Shown here: one piece after another, positions 18,446-27,573 of the stretch
Layout of the letters: each line of letters begins with the position of its first letter
Numbering within the stretch: the first letter of the stretch is position 1
NCBI GenBank assembly: GCA_934648845.1
Contig: CAKUFS010000004.1
Location: forward strand, 54,775 to 118,774
DNA: 64,000 nt
Direction: 5' to 3'
From: an uncultured Eggerthellaceae bacterium
GTDB lineage: Bacteria; Actinomycetota; Coriobacteriia; Coriobacteriales; Eggerthellaceae
Notes under the pieces: model-generated
Told to the model about the DNA's origin: nothing
What the model saw: the letters and a program-made list of their open reading frames with translations, nothing else
Database searches by the model: none
Translations under genes and position numbers: made by a program

Positions 18446-18633
18446 TCGAAACCTCTTTTCGCAGTTCATCCGCATACGCAAATATGCATTTTTCTTTTGC
18501 CATGATACTTACCAAGCGCTTCGCCGAAGCGTCCTTCACATCATCCGAAAGAAAAAAACAAAAGAGCGCCCGGTCCTTCAAGCCACGTACGAACCATCAC
18601 TTGCGCACAGAAATCCCACTTCAGCTCGGGCGT

Positions 18634-19596
18634 TTACTCAACTTCCATAGTGGATTCAGACGTCGGATTCGTCGCCGATTTCGCAACCGCTTCCCCACCA
18701 GAACCGCCCACCTCTTTTTCTTTACGCCCAGGTCGCGACGAAAGAAGGAGTCCAGCCAGTACCAGCGCAATACCCAGAACAACCAGCGGCGTAAGCGCTT
18801 CGCCTAAAACAAGGGCCGAAGCAACCACCGTGATCACCGGCGACAAGTAGATGTAAGTGCTTGCCGTGCTTGCGCCCAAAAGCTTCACCGACATTCCCCA
18901 GGTCACAAAACATATCGCGCATGCCGCAAGTCCTAGAAACAATAAATTACCCACATTGACGGGGTCGGCTAAGTTCGACAAATGCGAAACGTCTGCGCCA
19001 AAAAACGGGCTCGAAATGGCAATAAAAAGCAGCCCCCACGCGAAGATGCGTTTTGTCATAGGAACGGCTTCGTAGCCAGCATTTCCCAAGGTCACCAGCA
19101 CATTTGAGTAAATCGCCGAAACTACTGCAGCCGCAATGGCCAACACGTCGCCAAAACCTGCCTGCGCCGTGCTCATATCCTGCCCGCCAATAAGCACAAT
19201 GCCTGCCATGGCCACCAGAAAACCAACAACAAACAGCGGCGTAAGCGCACGTTCACGTCCAAGCGCCGTTGCAATCATTGCCGTGAACAGGGGCGCCATT
19301 GAAACCGTTACACCAATATTGCCTGCACCAGCATACGTAAGCGCAATATTTTCCAGCAGATAATACAGAAAGGTTCCCGTTGCGCCCGCCGCAATGAAAT
19401 ACAGCTCGTGGCGACGCTCCTTCAAGCGCAGCACATGCGGACTCATCAGGCACAACGCCACAAACCCCAGCAGAAAACGCAAAAACAGGATTTCAACAGG
19501 CAGAAAGCTCTCTAGAAGCACTTTCGTGGACACGAAGGTCAAACCCCAAATGGCAACCGTCGTCAATGCAAGAATATGCCCTTTAGCAGACCCCAT
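18634..19596 (-). CDS. EamA-family DMT transporter with charged C-terminal tail
   Basis: Ten predicted membrane helices in two EamA halves (ILALTTVAIWGLTFVSTKVL; FGDVLAIAAAVVSAIYSNVL) with the typical inner glycine/proline positions (IYLSPVITVVASALVLGE). After the last helix comes a polar tail of about 35 residues, rich in Glu, Gly, Ser and Lys (GRKEKEVGGSGGEA). Substrate unknown. The ATG at 19596 follows AAGG nine bases upstream. It is transcribed in the same direction as the GH25 gene with about 190 bases between. Confidence 0.87.
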   Translation of the reverse strand: MGSAKGHILALTTVAIWGLTFVSTKVLLESFLPVEILFLRFLLGFVALCLMSPHVLRLKERRHELYFIAAGATGTFLYYLLENIALTYAGAGNIGVTVSMAPLFTAMIATALGRERALTPLFVVGFLVAMAGIVLIGGQDMSTAQAGFGDVLAIAAAVVSAIYSNVLVTLGNAGYEAVPMTKRIFAWGLLFIAISSPFFGADVSHLSNLADPVNVGNLLFLGLAACAICFVTWGMSVKLLGASTASTYIYLSPVITVVASALVLGEALTPLVVLGIALVLAGLLLSSRPGRKEKEVGGSGGEAVAKSATNPTSESTMEVE

Positions 19597-19771
19597 CCCC
19601 TTGTACCTTCATCAAATCGTCAACCAATCAGGGCGCGGCAGTCAAGACGGCTCAGCCCGCTAGCACGCCAAGCGAAAACCGCAAACAATAACCTCAGCGC
19701 AGGCGCATTATAGCCATTGCCATCCTGCCCAAGCGGTGCAAACTGCCAAGTTGCTGCAAAACAACATGCCC

Positions 19772-20644
19772 TTACAACTCGCGATGCGGCAGGTACTCAA
19801 TGAAGCGCTGCAACGCCAACGACGAACGATCCTTTCCGCGAAACGCCAGGCAGATGTCACGATACACCGGTTTATCCAGCGGCAGCGCCACCACATCGTA
19901 GGGGCAGCGGCGCATGATCATCTCCGTCAAAATGCTAATGCCCAACCCTTTTTCCACCATGGCCATAATCGCGTAATCGTCCCAAGTGGTAAAGTTCACG
20001 CGCGGACGCACGCCACGCTGTTTTAGAATGGCATCAACCTCGGCACCGGCGCCTTTTTCCAGGATCATAAACGGCTCATCCTCAAGCGCCTCTAAGGGAA
20101 ACGCCTGCTCAGCAGCGAGCGGATGCTCTTTTGGCAGCACCGCCATCATCTGGTCGCGCTCCAAAAACACCGTCTCAAGCGACTCGTGTACCGGCAACGG
20201 AATAAACCCGCAGTCCACGCGCCCTTCCATAATCCAGTGCTCGATTTCCGTGTAATCGCCCAGCAAAATCTCGTATGCAATGTTCGGATACGTGGCCTGA
20301 AAATCCTTGATGATGTTGGGGAGCCACTGACTTGCGCCACTCGAAAACGTTGCAATGCGAATGAGACCCGACTGCAATCCACGCACCTCATCGACTGCCA
20401 CCAGCAGTTTCTCGTACTCCGCGCACAAACTCTTCGCGTACGGCAAAATGCGAGCGCCGTCGGTTGTCAGCCGCACACCGCCCTTGTGCCGCTCAAGGAG
20501 ATTTACCGACCACTCCTGCTCAAGATCGGAAATCATTCGGCTCACGCCGCTCTGAGAATAATGCAGCGCTTCAGACGCCTTCGTGAACGAGCCACACTCT
20601 ACCGTGGCAACAAATGCCTGGTACTTCTGCAAATTTGCTTCCAA
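19772..20644 (-). CDS. LysR-family transcriptional regulator
   Basis: N-terminal winged HTH (residues 1-60: FVATVECGSFTKASEALHYS, SGVSRMISDLEQEW, LLERHKGGVRLT) followed by a LysR substrate-binding domain (about 90-290). The TTG start at 20644 has GGAGG six bases upstream. It is divergent from the PutP-like transporter gene, the standard arrangement for a LysR regulator and its target; palindromes lie between them. The likely effector is a substrate of the transporter, which is inference. Confidence 0.9.
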   Translation of the reverse strand: MEANLQKYQAFVATVECGSFTKASEALHYSQSGVSRMISDLEQEWSVNLLERHKGGVRLTTDGARILPYAKSLCAEYEKLLVAVDEVRGLQSGLIRIATFSSGASQWLPNIIKDFQATYPNIAYEILLGDYTEIEHWIMEGRVDCGFIPLPVHESLETVFLERDQMMAVLPKEHPLAAEQAFPLEALEDEPFMILEKGAGAEVDAILKQRGVRPRVNFTTWDDYAIMAMVEKGLGISILTEMIMRRCPYDVVALPLDKPVYRDICLAFRGKDRSSLALQRFIEYLPHREL

Positions 20645-20701
20645 ATTGCGCCTCCGTATACGCCGTTCGCGCGCCTTGCATAGCGCGCCTCAAACAGCAA
20701 C

Positions 20702-20716
20702 ATTACAAATTGTAAT
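20702..20716. promoter_or_regulatory. Palindrome ATTACAAATTGTAAT, candidate LysR site
   Basis: A perfect 15-bp palindrome 58 bases upstream of the LysR TTG, with a half site TTGTAAT again at 20741-20747. Confidence 0.5.
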
Positions 20717-20749
20717 ACTTATCCTGCAATATACTCACTTTTGTAATGA

Positions 20750-20762
20750 TTCACGTTGTGAA
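20750..20762. promoter_or_regulatory. Palindrome TTCACGTTGTGAA, second candidate operator
   Basis: Arms TTCAC and GTGAA with a 3-bp spacer, in the LysR/PutP intergenic region. Confidence 0.4.
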
Positions 20763-20915
20763 ACAATGGCACGGTTGAAAAAAGGCAGGCGGAGGCGTCC
20801 GCGCGAATGAGAAGCGCAACAGCAGGCCGCAGTGGCGGCGCGGGCAATAACAACAGCCCCGCAACACACGCACAGCACCTTCGCCCAAGACGAGAAAAAA
20901 GAGAGGGAAACGTCT

Positions 20916-22379
20916 ATGGAACGCTCGACCGTTGAGCTCATCGTGTTCGTCGTGTACTTGCTGTGCATGCTGGGCATTGGTGTGTTCTTCTTCGTGAAAT
21001 CAAAAACCGGCGGCGAAAAGGAATACTTCCTGGGCGGCCGCGAAATGGGACCGTTCGTCACCGCGCTTTCGGCCGGTACCGCCGACATGAGCGCATGGGT
21101 GCTCATGGGCCTTCCGGCCAGCATTTATGCACTGGGCATGGGACAGATCTGGATTCCCGTGGGCCTGGCAATCGGCTACGCCATCAGCTGGATTTTCGAG
21201 GCTCCGCGCCTGCGCAAATTCTCGATTGTGGCCGATGACTCCATCACCATCCCGCAGTACCTTACGAACCGCTTCAAAAGCTCCAGCAAATCGCTGCAGG
21301 TCGTATGCGCTATCATCTTCCTGGTAGCCTACACCGTGTACGCGGCAAGCTCCATCAAAGCGTGCGGCACGCTGTTTAACACCGTGGCCGGCATCGATGC
21401 GAACGTTGCCATGTACGTTGCAGCGCTTATCACCATTGGATACGTGTTCATGGGCGGCTTCAAAGCCAGCTGCTGGACCGACTTCTTCCAGGGCCTGCTT
21501 ATGCTGGGCGCTATGATGCTCGCTCCCATATTTGCCCTGTTCATGATGGATTCCGTGGGCGTGGGCGCAGGATATCCGGAAGGGTATTTCACCATTCTCA
21601 CGTCGTGGCAAGACATCCTGAGCGGCCTGGCGTGGGGCCTGGGCTACTTCGGTATGCCGCACATCATCGTGCGCTTCATGAGCCTGCGCTCGCAAAAGGA
21701 AATGAAGAAGTCCGCCACCATTGGCATCACCTGGACCGTGCTCATCGTCATCTTTGCCGCGTTCATTGGCATCGTAGGCCGCTCGTTCTTGGGCTACGAC
21801 CACTCCATTGAAGTGAACTCCCTGGTGTTTATCCTGATGGTACGCGCAATCTTCCCCGCCGTTATCTCCGGCATCTTGCTGGCAGCCATTCTGGCTGCGT
21901 CCATGTCCACCGCGTCCGCGCAAATGCTGTCCGCCGCGTCCTCCCTGGCTGCCGACGTGTACAAACCCATCGTGCGCAAGGGCGAGGCCAGCGAAAAGGA
22001 AATGTTCTGGATGAGCCGCTGCGCCGTTATCCTGATCTCCATCATTGCGGTAATCATTGCCGCCAACCCCGATTCCGGCACCATCATGAGCCTGGTTTCC
22101 AACGCGTGGGCAATCTTTGGCGCCGCATTTGGCCCAGCCATCATTTTGAGCCTGTTCTGGAAGCGATTCAACTACGCAGGCGCCATTTCAGGCATCATTG
22201 CAGGCGGCGCGGTAGATATCCTATGGCTGGCCTTCCTTACGGCTCCTACGGGCCTCTACGAGCTTCTGCCGGGCTTTGTGGTGGGCCTTATCGTGGCGAT
22301 CATCGTGGCAAAAGCCACGCCGGCCCCCGGAAAGGACGTCGAAGAGCTGTTCGACAAGGCCATGGCTTACGAGGATTAG
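20916..22379 (+). CDS. putP: Sodium/proline symporter family (SSS) transporter
   Basis: 487 residues with about 13 membrane helices and the sodium:solute symporter patterns of PutP: EYFLGGREMGPFVTALSAGT, DMSAWVLMGLPASIYALG, TIPQYLTNRF, AILAASMSTASAQML (sodium-site helix 8 Ser/Thr) and FGPAIILSLFWKRFNYAGA. It would take up proline, or a related amino acid or betaine, with sodium. The ATG at 20916 has GAGAGGG seven bases upstream; the longer frame from 20832 lacks support. It is divergent from the LysR gene, and a terminator follows at 22541. Confidence 0.9.
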   Translation: MERSTVELIVFVVYLLCMLGIGVFFFVKSKTGGEKEYFLGGREMGPFVTALSAGTADMSAWVLMGLPASIYALGMGQIWIPVGLAIGYAISWIFEAPRLRKFSIVADDSITIPQYLTNRFKSSSKSLQVVCAIIFLVAYTVYAASSIKACGTLFNTVAGIDANVAMYVAALITIGYVFMGGFKASCWTDFFQGLLMLGAMMLAPIFALFMMDSVGVGAGYPEGYFTILTSWQDILSGLAWGLGYFGMPHIIVRFMSLRSQKEMKKSATIGITWTVLIVIFAAFIGIVGRSFLGYDHSIEVNSLVFILMVRAIFPAVISGILLAAILAASMSTASAQMLSAASSLAADVYKPIVRKGEASEKEMFWMSRCAVILISIIAVIIAANPDSGTIMSLVSNAWAIFGAAFGPAIILSLFWKRFNYAGAISGIIAGGAVDILWLAFLTAPTGLYELLPGFVVGLIVAIIVAKATPAPGKDVEELFDKAMAYED

Positions 22380-22540
22380 CGTGCAGAAGGGACCGGCGCG
22401 CACCCCGCTTCCAAAACGCCGGTCCCGTGCGGATGCAAGGTTTCCGTGCGTGCCCCGGACGCTCGCACACATCCGCGCGCGCCTTGCGCCCGTATCTCAC
22501 GTTTTTCGCGCGCGCTTCTACCCTTCTTTTTGCACGCGCA

Positions 22541-22580
22541 AGAAGCCCCTTCCGCTTTACAGCAAAAGGGGCTTCTTTTT
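22541..22580 (+). terminator. Rho-independent terminator
   Basis: AGAAGCCCCTT (22541-22551) pairs with AAGGGGCTTCT (22566-22576), followed by TTTT. It lies about 160 bases after the putP stop and is symmetric enough also to end the minus-strand gene at 22656. Confidence 0.85.
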
Positions 22581-22655
22581 GTCGCTTCCCGGTTGTTTCC
22601 GGGCAACTCGAAAGACGTTGGCGCGTGATCCCAACATGCAAGCGCTTAGCTGCCC

Positions 22656-23324
22656 CTAGCGCTTCTCAACGATGTCGTTTTCGTCCTTAAAGATGCTGTT
22701 CGCGGGCACAAAACCGCGCACGCGCGACAGCGGGTAAATCATGGTGTCGGGACCCACAACCGTACCCGGATTCAAAACGCTGTTGCAGCCAACCTCAACG
22801 TGGTCACCCAGCATGGCGCCGAACTTCTTGATGTTCGTCTCAATGGCCTCGCCCGTGTTGCGATCCCTTACCGTGACCAGGGTTTTATCGCTTTTCAGGT
22901 TGCTGGTGATAGCGCCGGCGCCCGTGTGCGCGTAGTATCCCAAAATGGAATCGCCCACGTAGTTGAAGTGCGGCACCTGCACGTTATCGAACAAAATCAC
23001 GTTCTTCAGCTCAGAGGAATTTCCCACCACGGCGTTTTTACCCACAATGGCCGGGCAGCGAAGAAAAGCGCATTGGCGCACTTCAGCGCCATGGTCGATA
23101 ATCAGCGGACTTCCCAAATAGGCACTGTCGAACACCGTGGCATCCTTGGCAATCCACACGCCTTCTGCCGGGTGGTCGAACTCGTCTTCGGGCAGCGTGG
23201 GGCCTAATTCCAAAATGAAATCCTTGATGTGCGCCAGCGCGTCCCAGGGATAGGTAAAGCGCTCCAACAGGGGTGCTGCAATCGTATGCGTCAAGTCGTA
23301 TAAATCGGAAATAGTTGCCTTCAT
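22656..23324 (-). CDS. Left-handed beta-helix (hexapeptide) nucleotidyltransferase-like protein
   Basis: About 222 residues of imperfect hexapeptide repeats (VWIAKDATVFDSAYLGSPL, AIVGKNAVVGNSSELKNVIL, AMLGDHVEVGCNSVLNPGTV) that form a left-handed beta-helix as in the GlmU C-terminal acetyltransferase. The N-terminal pyrophosphorylase half of GlmU is absent; residues 1-60 (LYDLTHTIAAPLLERFTYPW) form the short helical lead seen in UDP-GlcNAc-pyrophosphorylase-related LbH proteins. The probable role is acyl or nucleotidyl transfer to an amino sugar. The ATG at 23324 has GGGAGG six bases upstream. Next to glmM and nagB it fits amino-sugar metabolism. Confidence 0.82.
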   Translation of the reverse strand: MKATISDLYDLTHTIAAPLLERFTYPWDALAHIKDFILELGPTLPEDEFDHPAEGVWIAKDATVFDSAYLGSPLIIDHGAEVRQCAFLRCPAIVGKNAVVGNSSELKNVILFDNVQVPHFNYVGDSILGYYAHTGAGAITSNLKSDKTLVTVRDRNTGEAIETNIKKFGAMLGDHVEVGCNSVLNPGTVVGPDTMIYPLSRVRGFVPANSIFKDENDIVEKR

Positions 23325-23537
23325 GGTATATCCTCCCGCCAAGTTTTCCTGTGGTCTTGCCACGTGGTGTCCTGCCACGCGTGGTTGCGCCGCAGCCCAA
23401 GCACCTTGCTCGGACGCCGCGCAACGCGCACACCTTTCAGGACATGTACCTGTCCCAGGACGTCCGCCACAGTCTCAAACGCCCCGCGCTCCTAAAAGAA
23501 GCGGCGCCCGACTTTCATTCGCGCGCCGCCGATAACA

Positions 23538-24905
23538 CTATTGCACTACATGCCCTTGAGCTGCGATAACAGTAATAATCGCATCAACTTGCTTCTCGCA
23601 TTCCTCCAGGCTTTCGGCTTCCGCCATTACGCGGATCACCGGCTCGGTGCCGCTCTCGCGCACCAAAATGCGGCCCGTGGATCCCAGAGATTCCTCGGCG
23701 GCTGCAATGGCAGCCTTCACCGCTTCGTCGCCGCGCGCCGTGGCCTTATCGTGCACGCGCACGTTCTTCAGCACTTGCGGGTAAATGACCAGCGGTTCCA
23801 CCAGCTGACCCAACGTTTTTCCCGAAGCCATAACGGCCTCCATGACCATAAGGCTGGTCATAATGCCGTCGCCCGTGGTCGCAAATTCGCGGAAGATGAT
23901 GTGCCCGGACTGTTCGCCACCAATGTTGTGGCCGTTCGCGGACATGTTCTCGTACACGTACTTGTCGCCCACAGCCGTTTTCTCGTAAGAAACGCCCAGT
24001 TCATCAAGCTTTTTGAACAAGCCGAAGTTGCTCATGATGGTCGCAACAATGGTGTTGTTTGCCAAGCGGCCTTCGTCCTTCAAGTGCAGACCACACACGT
24101 ACATGATTTGATCGCCGTCAACGCTGTTGCCGTTCTCGTCAACCGCCAAACAGCGGTCGGCATCACCATCGTAAGCAAAGCCCAGGTCAAAGTCGCCATC
24201 CTTGACCAACTGACACAGCTGGCCAATGTGGGTACTGCCGCAGTTCACGTTGATGTTCTCGCCGTTCGGCTCGGTGGAAATGGCCGTGACCTGCGCGCCC
24301 AGCGTCTCAAACACGCGCTTGCCCAGGGCATACGCGCTGCCGTTTGCGCAGTCCAGCGCCACTTTGAAGCCATCGAAGCGCTTCTTCGCCAACGAAATCA
24401 GAAACTCCGCATACGCATCGCACTTGCTGCTGGCGTCAATCACGCGGCCAATCTCGGAACGCAGCGCGTACTCAACGCTCGCGCGGTCGCCGTCCAGGTA
24501 GGCTTCGCACGCGGCCACCGTTGCATCTTCCAGCTTTTCGCCGTTGGAGTTGAGCACCTTAATGCCGTTATCCTGATACGGGTTGTGGCTTGCAGAAACC
24601 ATAATGCCAAAAGCGAAGTCATTCGTGCGCGTGATGTAGGCAACACCGGGGGTGGTCACTACGCCCAAAAGGTGCGCGTCCGCACCGCTCGAAACAATGC
24701 CTGCCGCCAGCGCATGCTCAAACATGTCGCCTGACCTGCGCGTATCCTTGCCAATAACAATGCTGCCGCGCGCACCTTCACCTGCTTCTGCTGCTTTTTT
24801 CGCAGCAAGCGCGCCAAAGAAACGGCCCACTAAAAACGCATGCTCGGCGTTCAAGTTCACGTTCGCTTCGCCGCGGAAGCCATCGGTTCCGAAATACTTT
24901 CCCAT
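23538..24905 (-). CDS. glmM: Phosphoglucosamine mutase
   Basis: 455 residues with all GlmM signatures: KYFGTDGFRGEANVNL at the start, the phosphoserine loop MVSASHNPYQDNGIK, the metal loop AYDGDADRC, the sugar loop GEQSGHI and the phosphate site RESGTEPVIRVMAE. It interconverts glucosamine-6-phosphate and glucosamine-1-phosphate for peptidoglycan precursors. The ATG at 24905 (AAAGAGG six bases upstream) removes 32 spurious N-terminal codons. It lies between nagB and the hexapeptide gene in the same direction; gaps of 138 and 213 bases allow either one transcript or separate ones. Confidence 0.96.
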   Translation of the reverse strand: MGKYFGTDGFRGEANVNLNAEHAFLVGRFFGALAAKKAAEAGEGARGSIVIGKDTRRSGDMFEHALAAGIVSSGADAHLLGVVTTPGVAYITRTNDFAFGIMVSASHNPYQDNGIKVLNSNGEKLEDATVAACEAYLDGDRASVEYALRSEIGRVIDASSKCDAYAEFLISLAKKRFDGFKVALDCANGSAYALGKRVFETLGAQVTAISTEPNGENINVNCGSTHIGQLCQLVKDGDFDLGFAYDGDADRCLAVDENGNSVDGDQIMYVCGLHLKDEGRLANNTIVATIMSNFGLFKKLDELGVSYEKTAVGDKYVYENMSANGHNIGGEQSGHIIFREFATTGDGIMTSLMVMEAVMASGKTLGQLVEPLVIYPQVLKNVRVHDKATARGDEAVKAAIAAAEESLGSTGRILVRESGTEPVIRVMAEAESLEECEKQVDAIITVIAAQGHVVQ

Positions 24906-25043
24906 TGTGCCTCTTTTCGTTGGGCGGTCCGCATCAATCGAACCGCCGGAAATAATTGTTTTACGGCTGCCGCCGCCGTCCCTCGGGCGAAAAGCAGCCA
25001 TTCTCGCGGTCGCTCCTCAACCGCAAAAGCCCTTGTCGCAGAC

Positions 25044-25772
25044 TTACAGGCAGCTCAACTTCGATGCCGCGCCTTCGTCGCAGAACACCATCGCATCGGG
25101 ATGAAGCTGCAGCACGCTTGCGGGGCATTCGGCGCACACGGGGCCTTCCACCGTTGCCTTGATAGCATCGGCTTTGGACTCGCCCAGCGCAATGAGCAGG
25201 AGTTTTCGTGCGTTCATCACGGTCTTGATGCCCATGGTGGCTGCGTGCGTGGGAACCTCGTCAATGCTCTCGAAGAAGCGCGCGTTCACTTCGCGCGTGT
25301 TCTGAGTGAGCTCCACCACGTGCGTTAGGCTCTCAAGCGGCGTGCCCGGCTCGTTAAAGCCAATGTGACCGTTGCAGCCAATGCCCAACAGCTGCATGTC
25401 AACGCCGCCAGCTGCGGCAATAGCCTTGTCGTAACCCGCCAGCGCATCGTCGGACGTATCAATGCCGCTCGGAATATGCACTGCTTCTGGGTCAAGATCA
25501 ATATGGTTGAACAGGTTGGTATCCATGAAATACCGATAGCTCTGGTCATGCGTGGGTTCAAGACCAACGTATTCATCCAGGTTGAACGTCGTAACGTCCT
25601 TAAAGCTGAGCTCGCCCGCCTTGTACCCTTCGATGAGCTGGGCATACAGATCAAGCGGCGTGGATCCGGTGGCAAATCCCAAAACGGCATTCGGTTTGAC
25701 AGCCAAAAGTTCCTTGTAGATGGCGGCTGCCTGCTTGGCAATGCCCTCTGGGGTGTCAACGATAATCTTCAT
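25044..25772 (-). CDS. nagB: Glucosamine-6-phosphate deaminase
   Basis: 242 residues with NagB motifs: GFATGSTPLDLYAQLI, TTFNLDEYVGLEPTHDQSY (catalytic Asp of the DEY loop) and GCNGHIGFNEPGTPL (catalytic His). It converts glucosamine-6-phosphate to fructose-6-phosphate and ammonia, the catabolic counterpart of the biosynthetic step feeding glmM downstream. The ATG at 25772 has AAAGGG six bases upstream. Confidence 0.96.
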   Translation of the reverse strand: MKIIVDTPEGIAKQAAAIYKELLAVKPNAVLGFATGSTPLDLYAQLIEGYKAGELSFKDVTTFNLDEYVGLEPTHDQSYRYFMDTNLFNHIDLDPEAVHIPSGIDTSDDALAGYDKAIAAAGGVDMQLLGIGCNGHIGFNEPGTPLESLTHVVELTQNTREVNARFFESIDEVPTHAATMGIKTVMNARKLLLIALGESKADAIKATVEGPVCAECPASVLQLHPDAMVFCDEGAASKLSCL

Positions 25773-26270
25773 GAACGACCCTTTCTTGTTTCTTCTCACT
25801 TTTCTTGCACCCACCAGCGGCTTTCCGGCCAACGGCAAGCCTGCGCATATTGCAAAAGCCGCGCCGCAAAGGACCACAAGCCCTCTGCACGCCAGCCCTT
25901 ACGTTGAACGATGGACCTTGCCCGCTCACGTTCCAAACCGCCAGTTTACAGGCTGAAAGTTTGCCGCAAGTCGCCTGTGTCCCGACCGCTCTTTGCCACA
26001 AACCCGCCGCAAGCACAAACAAGCGCAAGCGCGCAGTGATTTTCTATTTTCCTCTTTTTCGCCTTGCTAGAGCGAAATCATACGAAAAAAACGGTTTTCG
26101 AACGCTTTTGCTTTGTTCTGACCCGCCCTGTGCACCATGCACTCCGCACGGCGCACCTCTCGGCGTTTCGCCACGCGCCGACCGCACGCTTCGCATAACC
26201 CACCATCTGCGCAGGTCGCAACCGCATAATCCCTTATCAGGTGACGCGAATCACCCCTGACACCCACAAA
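25773..26270. other. Intergenic region, no gene seen
   Basis: About 500 bases between nagB and a dockerin gene. Open frames on both strands lack ribosome binding sites and family likeness. No clear hairpin terminator for the dockerin gene could be found here. Confidence 0.5.
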
Positions 26271-26984
26271 CTACAGCCAGCCATGGAACGCCGCGTATTG
26301 AATGACAAAGGCGTCGATCGCATTGATTTGGCCGTCAAGTATCACCTCGGCGCGCGCCGTCATTTCATCGTAATCAGCACGATCCTTGTAATGGTCCGTC
26401 GTGGCAAGCTCGTACGCGATCTGAGCATCAATAACATTCACAACGCCATTGCCGTTCACATCGCCAATTTCGTAAGAACTCGCCCTAGGAGCAACGAAGG
26501 TGAAATACTCCGATGAGGCCGTTTTGTTCGGGTCGTCATCGGGGCACATCTCGTTCACCGCCTCCACAAGCACTGTATAGCGATACCCCGGCCAAATTGT
26601 GTCTGCCGGAATCTCTTGCACCTCATCCGCCTTGCTCCAGATCTCCACCATGGTTTTTAAGCCCGAAGCACGGTCGCCGCTGTACTGATGATACGTGTAG
26701 CTGCGCTGGTCAACATCGGGGTTTTGGCTGGTCAAGGGCGATTCAGTCCAGAACACAACAACGCTTCCGTCTTTTAAGGGAAGCGCCATGACCATGGGGG
26801 CCTCGGGCTTTTCGTAGGCAGAATGCGATTGTTCCGACGCAAGTGAAGGCTCGTCTTCGTCAAGCGCCATTGCAATGCTTGCAGGGCTTACCAAACATGC
26901 GGAGAAAACCGCGGTAAGGGCAAACGCCGCCGCGCCAACCTTGCTAATCTTGCACGACAAGGCGGTTTTCAACCTATGCGGCAT
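26271..26984 (-). CDS. Secreted protein with dockerin-like C-terminus, 237 aa
   Basis: Signal peptide about residues 15-41 (GAAAFALTAVFSACLV, cleaved near AMA). The middle (about 60-165) resembles a fibronectin-like beta sandwich (MVMALPLKDGSVVVFWTES, WPGYRYTVLVEAVNE), but I cannot assign it. A dockerin-like module ends the protein: first loop DVNGNGVVNVIDAQIAYEL is good, the second (AEVILDGQINAIDAFVIQ) lacks the first Asp, so calcium binding there may be weak. AAGGG lies five to six bases before the ATG. Monocistronic by position. Confidence 0.8.
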   Translation of the reverse strand: MPHRLKTALSCKISKVGAAAFALTAVFSACLVSPASIAMALDEDEPSLASEQSHSAYEKPEAPMVMALPLKDGSVVVFWTESPLTSQNPDVDQRSYTYHQYSGDRASGLKTMVEIWSKADEVQEIPADTIWPGYRYTVLVEAVNEMCPDDDPNKTASSEYFTFVAPRASSYEIGDVNGNGVVNVIDAQIAYELATTDHYKDRADYDEMTARAEVILDGQINAIDAFVIQYAAFHGWL

Positions 26985-27573
26985 TTTTTACCCTTATCCA
27001 ATCCAGTTTGGCAACATGTCGTTTTCATTGTTTCTGCCTTGCTGCAAAAATGATTCTTCATTTCTTCAAACAGTTCAATGAAGTGGGTTTTTGCCATTGC
27101 GATGCCATGCATGTCGTTCCTTCCTCGGTCGCTTTCTTCGGTGGCTTTCGCGTGTTCGTTTCCCCTTCCGCATCCGCGTTTCGCGGCGATAAGGTCGAAC
27201 TTGCCCGAAGCCGCCAAAGCAGGCTCTCATAACGTAATGCGCAATTCTACCACTTCTTCTAAGCGTCCCTCCACAAGCGCTCACAACGCAGCGCGAACCT
27301 CAAAGACACCCAAGGCACAAACGGCAACACCACCTGCTGCAGCATCGCATCACCCCGAACAACTTACAATTTCCCTGCGCTCCCCTTCCCCGCTCAAAGC
27401 CCTAACCCGGCCCTTGCTGCGCATTTCCCAGCAGCTTCCCCCATGCTCGCCCCCAAATCGCCTGCACGATGCGCACAACGATTGGCCTTTCTGAATTGCC
27501 TTTCGGTTTCGCGCGCTGACCTGCCCGGTACGCGTATAATGGTCGGGTCGAAAAACCAACACGGGAGGAATAC
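26985..27573. other. Intergenic region with divergent promoters
   Basis: About 590 bases without a credible gene. TATAAT at 27535-27540, 33 bases before the ATG of the dehydrogenase, is the likely -10; the -35 is not clear. Confidence 0.45.
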
